NCBI GenBank assembly: GCA_947632575.1 | Contig: CANRPV010000038.1 | Span: 1 to 11,009 of the forward strand | DNA length: 11,009 bases | Source of the DNA: an uncultured Eggerthellaceae bacterium | GTDB taxonomy: Bacteria > Actinomycetota > Coriobacteriia > Coriobacteriales > Eggerthellaceae | Direction: 5' to 3' | Shown here: piece by piece, positions 1-7,274 of the stretch | Layout: every line of letters starts with the position of its first letter | How positions within the stretch are numbered: position 1 is the first letter of the stretch | Made by a program: the position numbers and the translations under genes | Notes under the pieces: generated by a model | What the model saw: the letters and a program-made list of their open reading frames with translations, nothing else | Database searches by the model: none | What the model was told of the DNA's origin: nothing

Positions 1-2489
1 CTCGGGATCACGATGGCCTCGTTTTTTGCCTGAGGTTCGGGAATCGTCATCGGTTGTGTCGGAGCAGGGGTGCCCTTGTCGGATCCCGATGTCGCAGTTG
101 TAGCCTGATATGCCGTCGTATTCGAAGCTAAGCCACCATCAGGTCTATCGCTTTTGGCATTCGTGATCTGCGCCACCGCGAGATACTCGTCAAATGCCTC
201 ATCAGATCCGGCAAAGGAGAGCAGGCAATTATCATCGACGAAGAGACGCGCCGTAAGCTCGCTCAGTTTCTGGCTCAGCGCGTGAGCGCAGGTGTCGAAG
301 TTATCTAGCAGCTTTTTGAGGAAGTTGTAGAAGTCTATGCCATCAAGCTTTTCGCGAACGACTCCGGCGGGCGAGAAGTATGAGGAAACGCGAGCCATGG
401 CCGTGCTATGACCAGCGTTGATCACGCTCTGCTCAAAGTACACCTTCCTCTGTATAAGAATGTCGCGAATCTTGCTGTGATCAGAGAAGTCCGTTTCGGT
501 CAGGATCTCGAGCGGCAAATCTACCAGCGCCTTTATGTTTTTGTCTAAGGCTGAGGTGCTGACCACGAACTTCATCGTGAGTTGATCCTGGCTTTTAGGA
601 CTCTCGTAGACTTCATTAAAGAACGTGAGGTTGCCAAGCTGACTTTGAATGAGCAGGTCAAGCTCGGCTGCTGAGTGCCGTGTTGTGGGAAGCTTCCCGA
701 GCACGAGACTCAAAAGACTGAGATAGGGCAGCTCCTCGAAATCGATACCCGCGAAATCAAAGTAGCGATAGCTATAGGTGATCCCGTGAGTTGCCACATC
801 GTGACGCAGACAGGCCAGGGGCTTGGTGTCAAGCAAACGGTAAGAAGGATCTTCTGGTGCGGCTTTGATGTCGCCTACTCGAAGCTGCGGAAGGCTTGCC
901 AAAGCCTCGGGACTGTCAGGGCTTTCTTGCTCTTCACGTAGCTCTTGGACGTCTTGCTCAAGCGCATCCAATGCTTCAGTAGTGAGGGTCTCAGCCATTT
1001 GCATAAGGCGCGGATCGGCGCCACTATCAGCTTTTTCGCTGGGAACCAATTCCACCTCAGCCCAGTGGTTATTCTCCAGAACGAGTTCGCGAAGGAGATC
1101 CTCGAAATAGCCCTGTTCTAATTTCTCCCTAAGAGAGGCGAAGGCATCCTCATAACGAAGATAGGCTGTCGCTAAATCATCGTCGTAGAGCCAGCCGGCC
1201 ATGGAAGACATGGCTAATAATACGCCATCCGGATAACCGAAATTACGCTCCCGCATGACAAACTCAGAGTGCGACAGCGCCGCGGCGACCAGTTCGTGAT
1301 CAAGGCCTCCGTCAACAAGCTTTCGCACGGTCTTTTCCACGAGGGGCCGAAAACGCTCAGCCCCTTGCTCCTCAAGTCCTTTGAGCTGTAACACCACAAA
1401 GGGTTGGAGAATAGCATCTGCCACATAGGAGGAGGCATCTGCTGCCAACCCGGCGTCAAGAAGGGCGCGCTTTAAGGGGGCCTCGTTGGAACCCATGATG
1501 GCGTCAAAGAGGATATCAACCGCTATCATGCGCTCTCGGTCATGGACATCTCCGATCACATAGCCTAAAGCCATGGAAGCGTTTTCCGGGGCAGTGTTCA
1601 TGAGTTTACGCACGCCGGGTGCAACTACAGGATTCTGCGCATCAAGGGGATTGGGCTTTTCCCGTGTCTCTGATTTTTCGGAGGCCTCAGCGAGCGGCGT
1701 GAGATAGCGGCTATCGATAAAGTCCAAAAAGCGATCCAGATCGAGATTGCCGTAAAGGACGATATAGCTATTATCTGGGCGGTAATGGCGACGGTGATTA
1801 TCGAGAAAGCCCTCGTAGCTTAGAGCGGGGATACCCTCAGGGGTACCACCGGACTCGAAACGATAGGTGGTATCAGGAAAGAGGCTCGCGGAAAGAGCGT
1901 CGTAGAGCACGGATTCGGGATCCGAAAGCGCTCCCTTCATTTCGTTATAGACGACTCCGTTGTATTTAAGCTGCGGTCTGTCATTCGCCTCACCGTTTTC
2001 GTCGACTTCGATATGCCAACCTTCCTGCTTAAAGATCGAAGGCTTGGTGTAGATGGCCGGATAAAACACCGCATCCAAATAGACATGCATGAGGTTCATA
2101 AGGTCTTGCTCGTTGGTAGATGCCACCGGATACATGGTCTTATCGGGAAACGTCATCGCGTTCAAGAAGGTTTGCATGGAGCTTTTCAGAAGGTGCACGA
2201 AAGGCTCTTTGACGGGGAACTGCTCGGATCCGCAAAGCACAGAATGCTCGAGAATGTGAAACACTCCGCTGTCGTCATTAGCCGGGGTTTTGAAGGCGAT
2301 CGAAAAAGCCTTATTGGAATCCTCGTTTTGGAGATAAAGCAGACGGGCATTGCTTGTCCGATGACGCATGATATGGGCTGTGCCATCGATCTCATGGAGG
2401 TCTTCACTCGACTGGAGAGTGAAGCCGTGGGCATCGGCCGCAGACTTAACGGCGGCAATATTTTCAGCGGCGGCGTAATTAGTCGACAT
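1..2489 (-). CDS. M16C (presequence protease-type) zinc metallopeptidase, C-terminus cut by window edge
   Basis: This is a partial gene: 829 codons are visible and the stop lies beyond base 1. It encodes a large clam-shell peptidase of family M16C, which degrades oligopeptides inside a closed chamber. The inverted zinc motif HILEH is at residues 78-82 (H78, E81 catalytic base, H82), followed by VLCGSEQFPVKEPF. The third zinc ligand is Glu183 in YNEMKG. The N-terminal lobe is therefore complete and looks active. An acidic, helix-rich hinge lies near the middle. Residues of about 776-813 form a Ser/Thr/Pro/Gly-rich linker before the conserved KNEAIVIP stretch, where the window ends. Family members are roughly 970 residues, so about 150 residues, including the substrate-binding Arg/Tyr pair, are probably missing. 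No signal peptide is seen, so it is likely cytoplasmic. The ATG has an AGAGG 8 nt upstream, and an earlier ATG meets a stop after four codons. It lies 72 nt downstream of a glutaredoxin-like gene. Confidence 0.92.
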   Translation of the reverse strand, partial: MSTNYAAAENIAAVKSAADAHGFTLQSSEDLHEIDGTAHIMRHRTSNARLLYLQNEDSNKAFSIAFKTPANDDSGVFHILEHSVLCGSEQFPVKEPFVHLLKSSMQTFLNAMTFPDKTMYPVASTNEQDLMNLMHVYLDAVFYPAIYTKPSIFKQEGWHIEVDENGEANDRPQLKYNGVVYNEMKGALSDPESVLYDALSASLFPDTTYRFESGGTPEGIPALSYEGFLDNHRRHYRPDNSYIVLYGNLDLDRFLDFIDSRYLTPLAEASEKSETREKPNPLDAQNPVVAPGVRKLMNTAPENASMALGYVIGDVHDRERMIAVDILFDAIMGSNEAPLKRALLDAGLAADASSYVADAILQPFVVLQLKGLEEQGAERFRPLVEKTVRKLVDGGLDHELVAAALSHSEFVMRERNFGYPDGVLLAMSSMAGWLYDDDLATAYLRYEDAFASLREKLEQGYFEDLLRELVLENNHWAEVELVPSEKADSGADPRLMQMAETLTTEALDALEQDVQELREEQESPDSPEALASLPQLRVGDIKAAPEDPSYRLLDTKPLACLRHDVATHGITYSYRYFDFAGIDFEELPYLSLLSLVLGKLPTTRHSAAELDLLIQSQLGNLTFFNEVYESPKSQDQLTMKFVVSTSALDKNIKALVDLPLEILTETDFSDHSKIRDILIQRKVYFEQSVINAGHSTAMARVSSYFSPAGVVREKLDGIDFYNFLKKLLDNFDTCAHALSQKLSELTARLFVDDNCLLSFAGSDEAFDEYLAVAQITNAKSDRPDGGLASNTTAYQATTATSGSDKGTPAPTQPMTIPEPQAKNEAIVIP

Positions 2490-2561
2490 AGGGTTTACCT
2501 CTTCAACATGAATCTGCGATAAGGAATCGTTGGTAAGGAACCTGCGATAAGGAGGGATCAG

Positions 2562-2810
2562 TTATAGCTCGCTTGCGAGGTAGTTGATAATGTCATCAGA
2601 CTCGTAGAGAGCTTTCCCATTTTCGACAAGGCAAGGCACTTGATACTTACCTCCGATGGAGATGAGAGCGGCTTTGTTAGCCTCGTCATGGGCATCGCGA
2701 AGTTCCAAATGGATGCCGTGATCTTCCGCGAAGCTGAGCACTTTATGGCAATAGGGGCAGGTGGGAAAATAATAGAGGACATGGTTTTCTTGACATTCAG
2801 ACTGAGCCAT
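2562..2810 (-). CDS. Glutaredoxin-like thiol-disulphide protein
   Basis: This small 82-residue protein has a thioredoxin fold. A hydrophobic strand (VLYYF) leads into the CPYC active site at Cys18-Cys21. The Val58-Pro59 cis-proline loop and the YESDDIINYL segment near the C-terminus match the glutathione-contacting region of glutaredoxins and GST N-terminal domains. Known family members reduce disulphides or mixed glutathione disulphides. Whether this organism uses glutathione cannot be told from the window. The reading frame stays open much further upstream, antisense to the ABC transporter gene. The start was placed at 2810 because AAAGGA sits 6 nt before it and the protein then has the normal family length. 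That ribosome-binding site lies in a strong inverted repeat. The gene probably forms an operon with the downstream M16C peptidase and is divergent from the ABC exporter. Confidence 0.9.
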   Translation of the reverse strand: MAQSECQENHVLYYFPTCPYCHKVLSFAEDHGIHLELRDAHDEANKAALISIGGKYQVPCLVENGKALYESDDIINYLASEL

Positions 2811-2854
2811 GGTTTTTCCTTTCGCTATTTTGAACGTAGGATAGCGGAAAAACC
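2811..2854 (-). promoter_or_regulatory. Inverted repeat/hairpin covering the glutaredoxin Shine-Dalgarno
   Basis: Read on the minus strand, the left arm GGTTTTTCCGCTAT (2854-2841) pairs perfectly with ATAGCG (2828-2823) plus GAAAAACC (2818-2811). This leaves a 12-nt loop and a 4-nt bulge, AAAG (2822-2819). The 3' arm ends at the base before the ATG, so the AAAGGA ribosome-binding site is half in the bulge and half in the stem. The position suggests translational control (RNA switch or thermosensor-like occlusion). A DNA operator is the alternative. The structure is seen directly; its function is inferred. Confidence 0.6.
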
Positions 2855-2877
2855 TGGTGATCGGCCTGACTTTGGTT

Positions 2878-2906
2878 AAGATAGCCGGTAAAGGCTGAAA
2901 AGTTAA
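2878..2906 (-). promoter_or_regulatory. Putative promoter for the glutaredoxin-M16C operon
   Basis: On the minus strand TTAACT (2906-2901) and TATCTT (2883-2878) are separated by 17 nt. Each matches four of six bases of the sigma70-type consensus. Transcription would begin near 2871, giving a leader of about 60 nt that contains the whole 2811-2854 hairpin. It lies in the 114-nt divergent gap before the ABC exporter. On the plus strand I see only weak candidates for the exporter promoter. Confidence 0.4.
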
Positions 2907-2924
2907 GCGATCGATAGGGTGTAT

Positions 2925-4736
2925 ATGGCAGAGCAAGAGGATCGCACGCCGAAAAGAAAAGCGTCGGTGACCCGCAAGACCATTGGCTATTTCTGGTGGG
3001 CAACAAAAAGACACTGGCCGTGGTTTTTGGGCGCTGTCTTGTCTACGGTGGGCTATGTGTTCCTTCTGAACTTTATGAATCCCTTCCTTATGGGCAAAGT
3101 CATAGATTTGGTGGCTGAAGGGAGGGCGGAACCGGATACGGTCTTTGCCGTGTTCGGCCCCATAATCATCGTATTGATTCTCGTGAATGTCTTTGGTCAG
3201 ATCTGCTCTAAGCTTCAGGACTATTTCGATGCGAAGACAACTATTCTTGCAAACTATGACCTGATGACCTATGCCTTCGATACTCTCTCGAATCAATCCA
3301 TGACCTTTTACTCTAATCGCTTCGGCGGATCGCTTGTGGCTCAAGTCCAGCGATTTGTCTCGGCTTACACCAATCTTGTGGATCGCATGGTTTACTCTTT
3401 TTTGCCCTTGGTGAGCTCCGTGACTTTCACGGTTGTGTTGCTGCTCCCGTCAGTTCCGCTTTATGTGGCTCTTTTGGCTGTGGTGCTTTTTATCTACGTG
3501 GTCGTGGTCTATAAGCTCTATTCGAGCATTCTGCCCGCCAATGCGAAAGCAGCCTCAGCGGGCAATGTGCTTTCTGGGCAATTGGCTGATTCCATATCCA
3601 ATATCATGGCCGTGAAAACGTCGGGTCGTGAAGCTTATGAGCGAGCTCGCTTCGGAGAGGCGAATAAGCGCGTTTTGGAGGCCGATTCCCAGCGCATGCG
3701 CGCGAACATTCGCTGCGGCGCGGCGACCAGTAGCATCATCGTTATGATCATGGGTCTTTGCATCGTGTTCGTCACCGGGGGAAACGCATGGCTTGGCATC
3801 ACTCCGGGCGTTTTGGTGATGATGTTTAACTACACCTACAGCCTTACCATGAGCTTTAACATGCTCTCCGCGAATTTTCAGGCCATCAACCGGGCTCTGG
3901 GCGATGCCTATGATCTTACCGTAGCGCTTGGTGAGCCACTTTTGGTGGCCGATGACGCCGACGCGAAGGATTTGGATGTCGAGAAGGGGAAGATCGATTT
4001 TCAGAAGGTGGGATTCCACTATCCCGACGCGCCTTCCGAGGCCATGGTTTTCGATGATTTCAACTTGGATATACCAGCTGGTCAGCGCGTGGGCCTTGTC
4101 GGAAAGTCGGGATCGGGCAAGACAACGCTTACCACGCTTTTGCTTCGTCTGGCCGATCTACAAGATGGCAGGATTTTGATAGACGGACAGGATATCTCCC
4201 ATACGACCCAGACGAGTCTCCGGCGCCAGATCGCCTATGTGCCCCAGGAGCCGCTGCTGTTCCATCGCTCTATTCGCGAGAATATCGCCTATGGTAAGCC
4301 CGAGGCGAGTGAAGAGGAGATAATCGCGGCGGCGGAAAAGGCTAACGCGCTTGAGTTCATCGAGAAGCTTCCTCTTGGCTTTGACACCATGGTGGGAGAG
4401 CGCGGCGTGAAGCTTTCTGGCGGTCAGCGCCAGCGTATCGCCATCGCGCGAGCGATCTTAACCGATGCCCCCATTCTTGTACTTGATGAGGCCACCAGTG
4501 CGTTAGATTCCGAATCCGAGCGGCTGATACAAGAGGCCCTTAAAACGCTGATGGCGGGACGAACCGCTCTGGTCATCGCTCATCGCCTCTCTACGGTGGC
4601 AAGCTTGGATAGGATCGTCGTCTTGCAGGATGGCAAAATTGTCGAAGATGGAACTCACCATCATTTGGTCACCGCAGGCGGACCTTACGAACAGCTTTGG
4701 GATCGCCAGACCGGCGCATTCCTGGACGAAGAGTAG
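2925..4736 (+). CDS. ABC exporter half-transporter (fused membrane and ATPase domains)
   Basis: This 603-residue protein is a type IV-fold ABC exporter half-transporter that would act as a dimer in the cytoplasmic membrane. Six membrane helices lie at about residues 31-50, 72-93, 157-175, 176-197, 267-285 and 293-312. The nucleotide-binding domain is complete: Walker A GKSGSGKTT at 393-401 (Lys399), Q-loop YVPQEP, signature LSGGQ at 497-501, Walker B with Asp521 and Glu522, and switch His553. All catalytic residues are present, so it should be ATPase-competent. The substrate cannot be told from sequence; drugs, lipids and peptides are all transported by this class. A GTG two codons upstream (2919) is in frame, but AGGG at 2916-2919 is spaced better for the ATG at 2925. 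It is followed by the aldo/keto reductase after 59 nt and diverges from the glutaredoxin gene. Confidence 0.93.
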   Translation: MAEQEDRTPKRKASVTRKTIGYFWWATKRHWPWFLGAVLSTVGYVFLLNFMNPFLMGKVIDLVAEGRAEPDTVFAVFGPIIIVLILVNVFGQICSKLQDYFDAKTTILANYDLMTYAFDTLSNQSMTFYSNRFGGSLVAQVQRFVSAYTNLVDRMVYSFLPLVSSVTFTVVLLLPSVPLYVALLAVVLFIYVVVVYKLYSSILPANAKAASAGNVLSGQLADSISNIMAVKTSGREAYERARFGEANKRVLEADSQRMRANIRCGAATSSIIVMIMGLCIVFVTGGNAWLGITPGVLVMMFNYTYSLTMSFNMLSANFQAINRALGDAYDLTVALGEPLLVADDADAKDLDVEKGKIDFQKVGFHYPDAPSEAMVFDDFNLDIPAGQRVGLVGKSGSGKTTLTTLLLRLADLQDGRILIDGQDISHTTQTSLRRQIAYVPQEPLLFHRSIRENIAYGKPEASEEEIIAAAEKANALEFIEKLPLGFDTMVGERGVKLSGGQRQRIAIARAILTDAPILVLDEATSALDSESERLIQEALKTLMAGRTALVIAHRLSTVASLDRIVVLQDGKIVEDGTHHHLVTAGGPYEQLWDRQTGAFLDEE

Positions 4737-4784
4737 AAGAATTGCGAGGTAACGAGTACTATGAGTCTATCAGAGCTCTAGTAA

Positions 4785-4791
4785 AGGGAGG
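4785..4791 (+). promoter_or_regulatory. Strong ribosome-binding site setting the aldo/keto reductase start
   Basis: AGGGAGG lies 4 nt before the ATG at 4796. The reading frame is open further upstream and overlaps the exporter gene. This site, together with the family-typical N-terminus MREITLGSTG, fixes the start at 4796. Confidence 0.75.
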
Positions 4792-4795
4792 CTTT

Positions 4796-5818
4796 ATGCG
4801 GGAGATAACGCTTGGTTCCACGGGAATTACGGTTAAACAAAACGCCTTCGGTGCGCTACCTATTCAGCGAGTTGACGAGACATTAGCAGTTGAGATTCTC
4901 AGACAAGCCTATGAAGGCGGCATGCGCTATTTCGATACGGCACGAGCCTATACCGATAGCGAACACAAGCTGGGCCTGGCTTTTGCTGATAGACGAGGCG
5001 ACATCTACCTCGCGACAAAGACGATGGCCAAGACTCCCGAGGCGTTCTGGATCGATCTTGAGCGTTCCCTTGAAGAGCTACGCACCGACTACATTGATGT
5101 CTATCAATTTCATTGTGTGGACCAGTGCTGGGCTCCGGGGGATGGAAGCGGCATGTATGAATGCATGCTCCAGGCTAAGGAGCAAGGAAAGATCCGCCAT
5201 ATCGGAGTGACCGCCCATAAACTCCAGGTGGCTTTCGACTGTGTGGAGAGCGGCTTGTATGAGACGCTCCAGTATCCCTTTAGCTATCTCTCCTCCGAAA
5301 AAGAGCAGGAACTCACCCGGCGTTGCGCAAGCAAGAATATGGGCTTTATCGCTATGAAGGGTGTCGCCGGAGGCTTGATCAATAATTCCAAAGCCGCAAT
5401 GGCTTTTATGGCCCAGTTCGAAAACGTGCTCCCCATCTGGGGTGTCCAACGCAAAGAGGAGCTTGAGGAATGGCTTGCGTTCATGGATGAGACTCCCGTC
5501 ATGGACGAGGAGATCGCAAGCTTCATCGAACAAGAGCGTTCGGAACTATCAGGCGAGTTCTGTCGAGGTTGTGGCTACTGCCTGCCCTGCCCGCAAGGAA
5601 TCCAGATCAATCAATGTGCACGTATGGCACTGATGGCCAAGCGCGCGCCGAGCGTCACCTGGGCGGGCGAAAAGAACATAGAGATGATGGAGAAGACGAA
5701 AGACTGCGTAGGCTGCCGGGTTTGTGTGAGTCGCTGCCCCTACAACCTGCCCATCCCTGAGCTGCTCAAGAAAAATTACGAAGAGTATCAACAAATCCTC
5801 AGCTCGCAACAGGCTTAA
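4796..5818 (+). CDS. Aldo/keto reductase with C-terminal ferredoxin-like iron-sulphur domain
   Basis: This 340-residue protein has an AKR TIM barrel (about 1-245) fused to a cysteine-rich tail (about 250-325). The AKR catalytic tetrad is visible as Asp47 (RYFDTA), Tyr52, Lys75 (ATKT) and His106 (YQFH). The tail carries Cys256, 259, 262 and 265 followed by Pro, then Cys304, 307, 310 and 314 followed by Pro. This suits two [4Fe-4S] clusters. The family is common in strict anaerobes and is thought to couple carbonyl/alcohol redox chemistry to low-potential electron carriers. The physiological substrate is unknown. It lies 59 nt after the exporter gene on the same strand and may be cotranscribed with it. 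Its last six codons and stop belong to the first unit of a 31-bp tandem repeat. Confidence 0.93.
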   Translation: MREITLGSTGITVKQNAFGALPIQRVDETLAVEILRQAYEGGMRYFDTARAYTDSEHKLGLAFADRRGDIYLATKTMAKTPEAFWIDLERSLEELRTDYIDVYQFHCVDQCWAPGDGSGMYECMLQAKEQGKIRHIGVTAHKLQVAFDCVESGLYETLQYPFSYLSSEKEQELTRRCASKNMGFIAMKGVAGGLINNSKAAMAFMAQFENVLPIWGVQRKEELEEWLAFMDETPVMDEEIASFIEQERSELSGEFCRGCGYCLPCPQGIQINQCARMALMAKRAPSVTWAGEKNIEMMEKTKDCVGCRVCVSRCPYNLPIPELLKKNYEEYQQILSSQQA

Positions 5819-5889
5819 CTATCAGGGCCTGAGCGCGCAAGCGGCCTAAGAGGTAGAACCTCAGCTCGCAACAGGCTTGAGAGGCCCGG
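5797..5889. repeat. Three-unit 31-bp degenerate tandem repeat across the reductase stop codon
   Basis: Units start at 5797, 5828 and 5859, exactly 31 bp apart. The first 20 bases of units 1 and 3 are identical (CCTCAGCTCGCAACAGGCTT). Unit 2 matches unit 1 at 17 of its first 22 positions. Unit 1 contains the last codons and TAA of the aldo/keto reductase, and unit 3 repeats the same ending with TGA. The rest of the convergent gap to the nitroreductase (5890-5937) holds no clear intrinsic terminator; a GCCCG...CGGGC pair exists, but its loop is long. Confidence 0.8.
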
Positions 5890-5937
5890 GGTTGCGCCAA
5901 ATGATGGATCGGGCTTTCGTCCAGTTAAGAGCTGGGT

Positions 5938-6456
5938 TTACGCCCAAATAACCGTGCTCTCCCTCTCTTTGGCGGGCGTCTCTTTGGCGCCATAGCCCAA
6001 GATGCAGATGCCATGAACTTCATAATCCTCAGGAAGCCCCAAGTCGGAAAGCTGAGAGCGCACTTCGGGTACATCACAGATGCCCTGAAGTTGGTTGATC
6101 CAGCAGCTACCGATGCCAAGGCTGTGAGCGGCAAGGAACATGTTTTCCATGGCGCAGCCATCGTCCTCGCGTCCGAACTGGGCGCCCTTCTTGTGGCCGA
6201 CGATGATAGCGGCCTCGGGGCTGTACATCTGGTAGTTTTCCCGGTCCAGGGCGGTGCCTATAACTGCAGCAAGATTTTGAATACGTTCGCGATCGTTGAC
6301 GACGATAAAAGTCCATTCCTGGCGATTCATGGCGGAAGGAGCCCAAACACCACAGGTAACGATAGCCTCGAGATCTTCCTTAGGAATGGGTTTCACCTCA
6401 AAGGCGCGAGTAGAGCGACGGCTTAAGATAGCATCGATGACAGGATTAGTTTTCAT
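5938..6456 (-). CDS. Small nitroreductase-family FMN oxidoreductase
   Basis: This 172-residue protein belongs to the nitroreductase fold, whose members form homodimers with FMN in the cytoplasm and reduce nitroaromatics, quinones or other acceptors with NAD(P)H. The N-terminal RRSTRAF motif (residues 13-19) is the FMN-phosphate-binding arginine cluster. WAPSAMNRQEW (38-48) and the GIGSCWINQ segment (114-122) are the other family hallmarks. The length matches the short anaerobe-type members. The start at 6456 has AAAGGA 7 nt upstream. The frame is open further upstream through the thpR gene, but those codons are not protein-like for this family. It follows thpR by 79 nt on the same strand and converges on the aldo/keto reductase. 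The actual substrate cannot be deduced. Confidence 0.9.
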   Translation of the reverse strand: MKTNPVIDAILSRRSTRAFEVKPIPKEDLEAIVTCGVWAPSAMNRQEWTFIVVNDRERIQNLAAVIGTALDRENYQMYSPEAAIIVGHKKGAQFGREDDGCAMENMFLAAHSLGIGSCWINQLQGICDVPEVRSQLSDLGLPEDYEVHGICILGYGAKETPAKERESTVIWA

Positions 6457-6535
6457 GAAAGATCCTTTCGCACGTTGATGGGCCACAAACGTTTTTCGAA
6501 TACGCGAATATCCATGGTCATTTACTTGATACAGA

Positions 6536-7093
6536 TTAGTCTCTCGGGTGGTTATTGTCGGGTAGATCTTTGCGAAAGAGTTCGATATATCGAGTTTTGC
6601 CCTCTTCTTGAACGCTTTGAAGCAATTGTAGCGACCGAGCCTCAGTGGTGATCGGCTGCACGGCGGCGCGCAGCTCATCGAGGCTGACTGCGCCTTTCGT
6701 GGGCCATCGCCGTGTGAACGTGAGATGGGGCTTGAACGCTCGATCAGGCACGTCAAACCCCGCATTCTGAAAAGCAGCACGCAGCCTTCTTTGACAAGCT
6801 ACCAGAGCAGGGCTTGGATCGACTCCAACCCAGAGGGTTTTCTCGCGACCACGACCGAAGGTTCCAAACCCTCCGAGAATAAGTGGAAGCGGTCTGCCCT
6901 CGTACGCATCAAGTATGGATATCGCCTCATCAATCCTTGGAGTTGGACCAAGAAAAATCAAGGTGATATGCCAATTTTCTGATGGGATGATACGCGTGCG
7001 AGGAGCAGCATCAAGCAGGATCGCCCGATAGACCTTAAGGGATTCCAGGGCTTGACTATCAAATTGGATGGCTGCAAAAACATTAGCGGTCAT
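6536..7093 (-). CDS. thpR: RNA 2',3'-cyclic phosphodiesterase (2H phosphoesterase, 2'-5' RNA ligase-like)
   Basis: This 185-residue protein has the two-lobed 2H phosphoesterase fold. The paired HxT motifs are His42-Ile-Thr44 (NWHITLIFLG) and His123-Leu-Thr125 (KPHLTFTRR), about 80 residues apart. The N-terminal FAAIQF strand and GFGTFGRG segment also fit ThpR. Characterised members hydrolyse 2',3'-cyclic phosphate ends on RNA to 2'-phosphates and can reversibly join tRNA halves with 2'-5' bonds. The ATG at 7093 gives the usual N-terminus, but no Shine-Dalgarno lies at a normal distance; the closest purine run, AGAGGGG, is about 17 nt away. It is divergent from pyk and precedes the nitroreductase gene. 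Confidence 0.9.
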   Translation of the reverse strand: MTANVFAAIQFDSQALESLKVYRAILLDAAPRTRIIPSENWHITLIFLGPTPRIDEAISILDAYEGRPLPLILGGFGTFGRGREKTLWVGVDPSPALVACQRRLRAAFQNAGFDVPDRAFKPHLTFTRRWPTKGAVSLDELRAAVQPITTEARSLQLLQSVQEEGKTRYIELFRKDLPDNNHPRD

Positions 7094-7117
7094 ACTAGGG
7101 AATTGTAATACCCCTCT

Positions 7118-7147
7118 ATAAAAAGTCCTGTATCAAATACTTGTAAA
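7118..7147 (-). promoter_or_regulatory. Putative thpR promoter
   Basis: On the minus strand TTTACA (7147-7142) and TTTTAT (7123-7118) are 18 nt apart. Transcription would start near 7111, leaving a leader of under 20 nt before the thpR ATG with no conventional ribosome-binding site. The assignment rests on motif resemblance only. Confidence 0.35.
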
Positions 7148-7190
7148 GCCATGTCGTATATCTTGTTGGTTTGCTTGCAGACGTTCTTTT

Positions 7191-7232
7191 CGTTTAGGTT
7201 GAACGGCTATTATGGATAGGCGAACCTAAACG
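7191..7232. promoter_or_regulatory. Perfect 10-bp inverted repeat upstream of pyk (candidate operator)
   Basis: CGTTTAGGTT (7191-7200) and AACCTAAACG (7223-7232) are perfect reverse complements separated by 22 nt. Between them is TATTAT (7208-7213), a plausible -10 element with a poor -35 near 7184. The arms are too far apart for a tight single-dimer site, but they suit two operator half-sites about three helical turns apart, or a leader hairpin. The sequence lies 42 nt upstream of the pyk start, so pyk is the likely target. Confidence 0.5.
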
Positions 7233-7274
7233 CTCAATCAAACCAAATAATACTCAAGGTGATTAAGGAGGCAT

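Noticed and set aside
2013..2522. 169-codon open frame on the plus strand
   Set aside because: It is antisense to the M16C peptidase, whose minus-strand translation carries the HILEH zinc motif and the NEMKG ligand. The plus-strand product has no recognisable domain.
2562..3344. Extended 260-residue version of the glutaredoxin frame
   Set aside because: The added 178 codons run antisense through the ABC exporter and across a hairpin and promoter. The short form has its own ribosome-binding site and family-normal length.
5885..5919. Intrinsic terminator (GCCCG...CGGGC then T-rich)
   Set aside because: The stem is only 5 bp with a loop above 20 nt and the following T-run is short.
5938..6780. 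Extended 280-residue version of the nitroreductase frame
   Set aside because: The extension overlaps thpR in another frame, and the nitroreductase domain starts normally at 6456 with a good ribosome-binding site.
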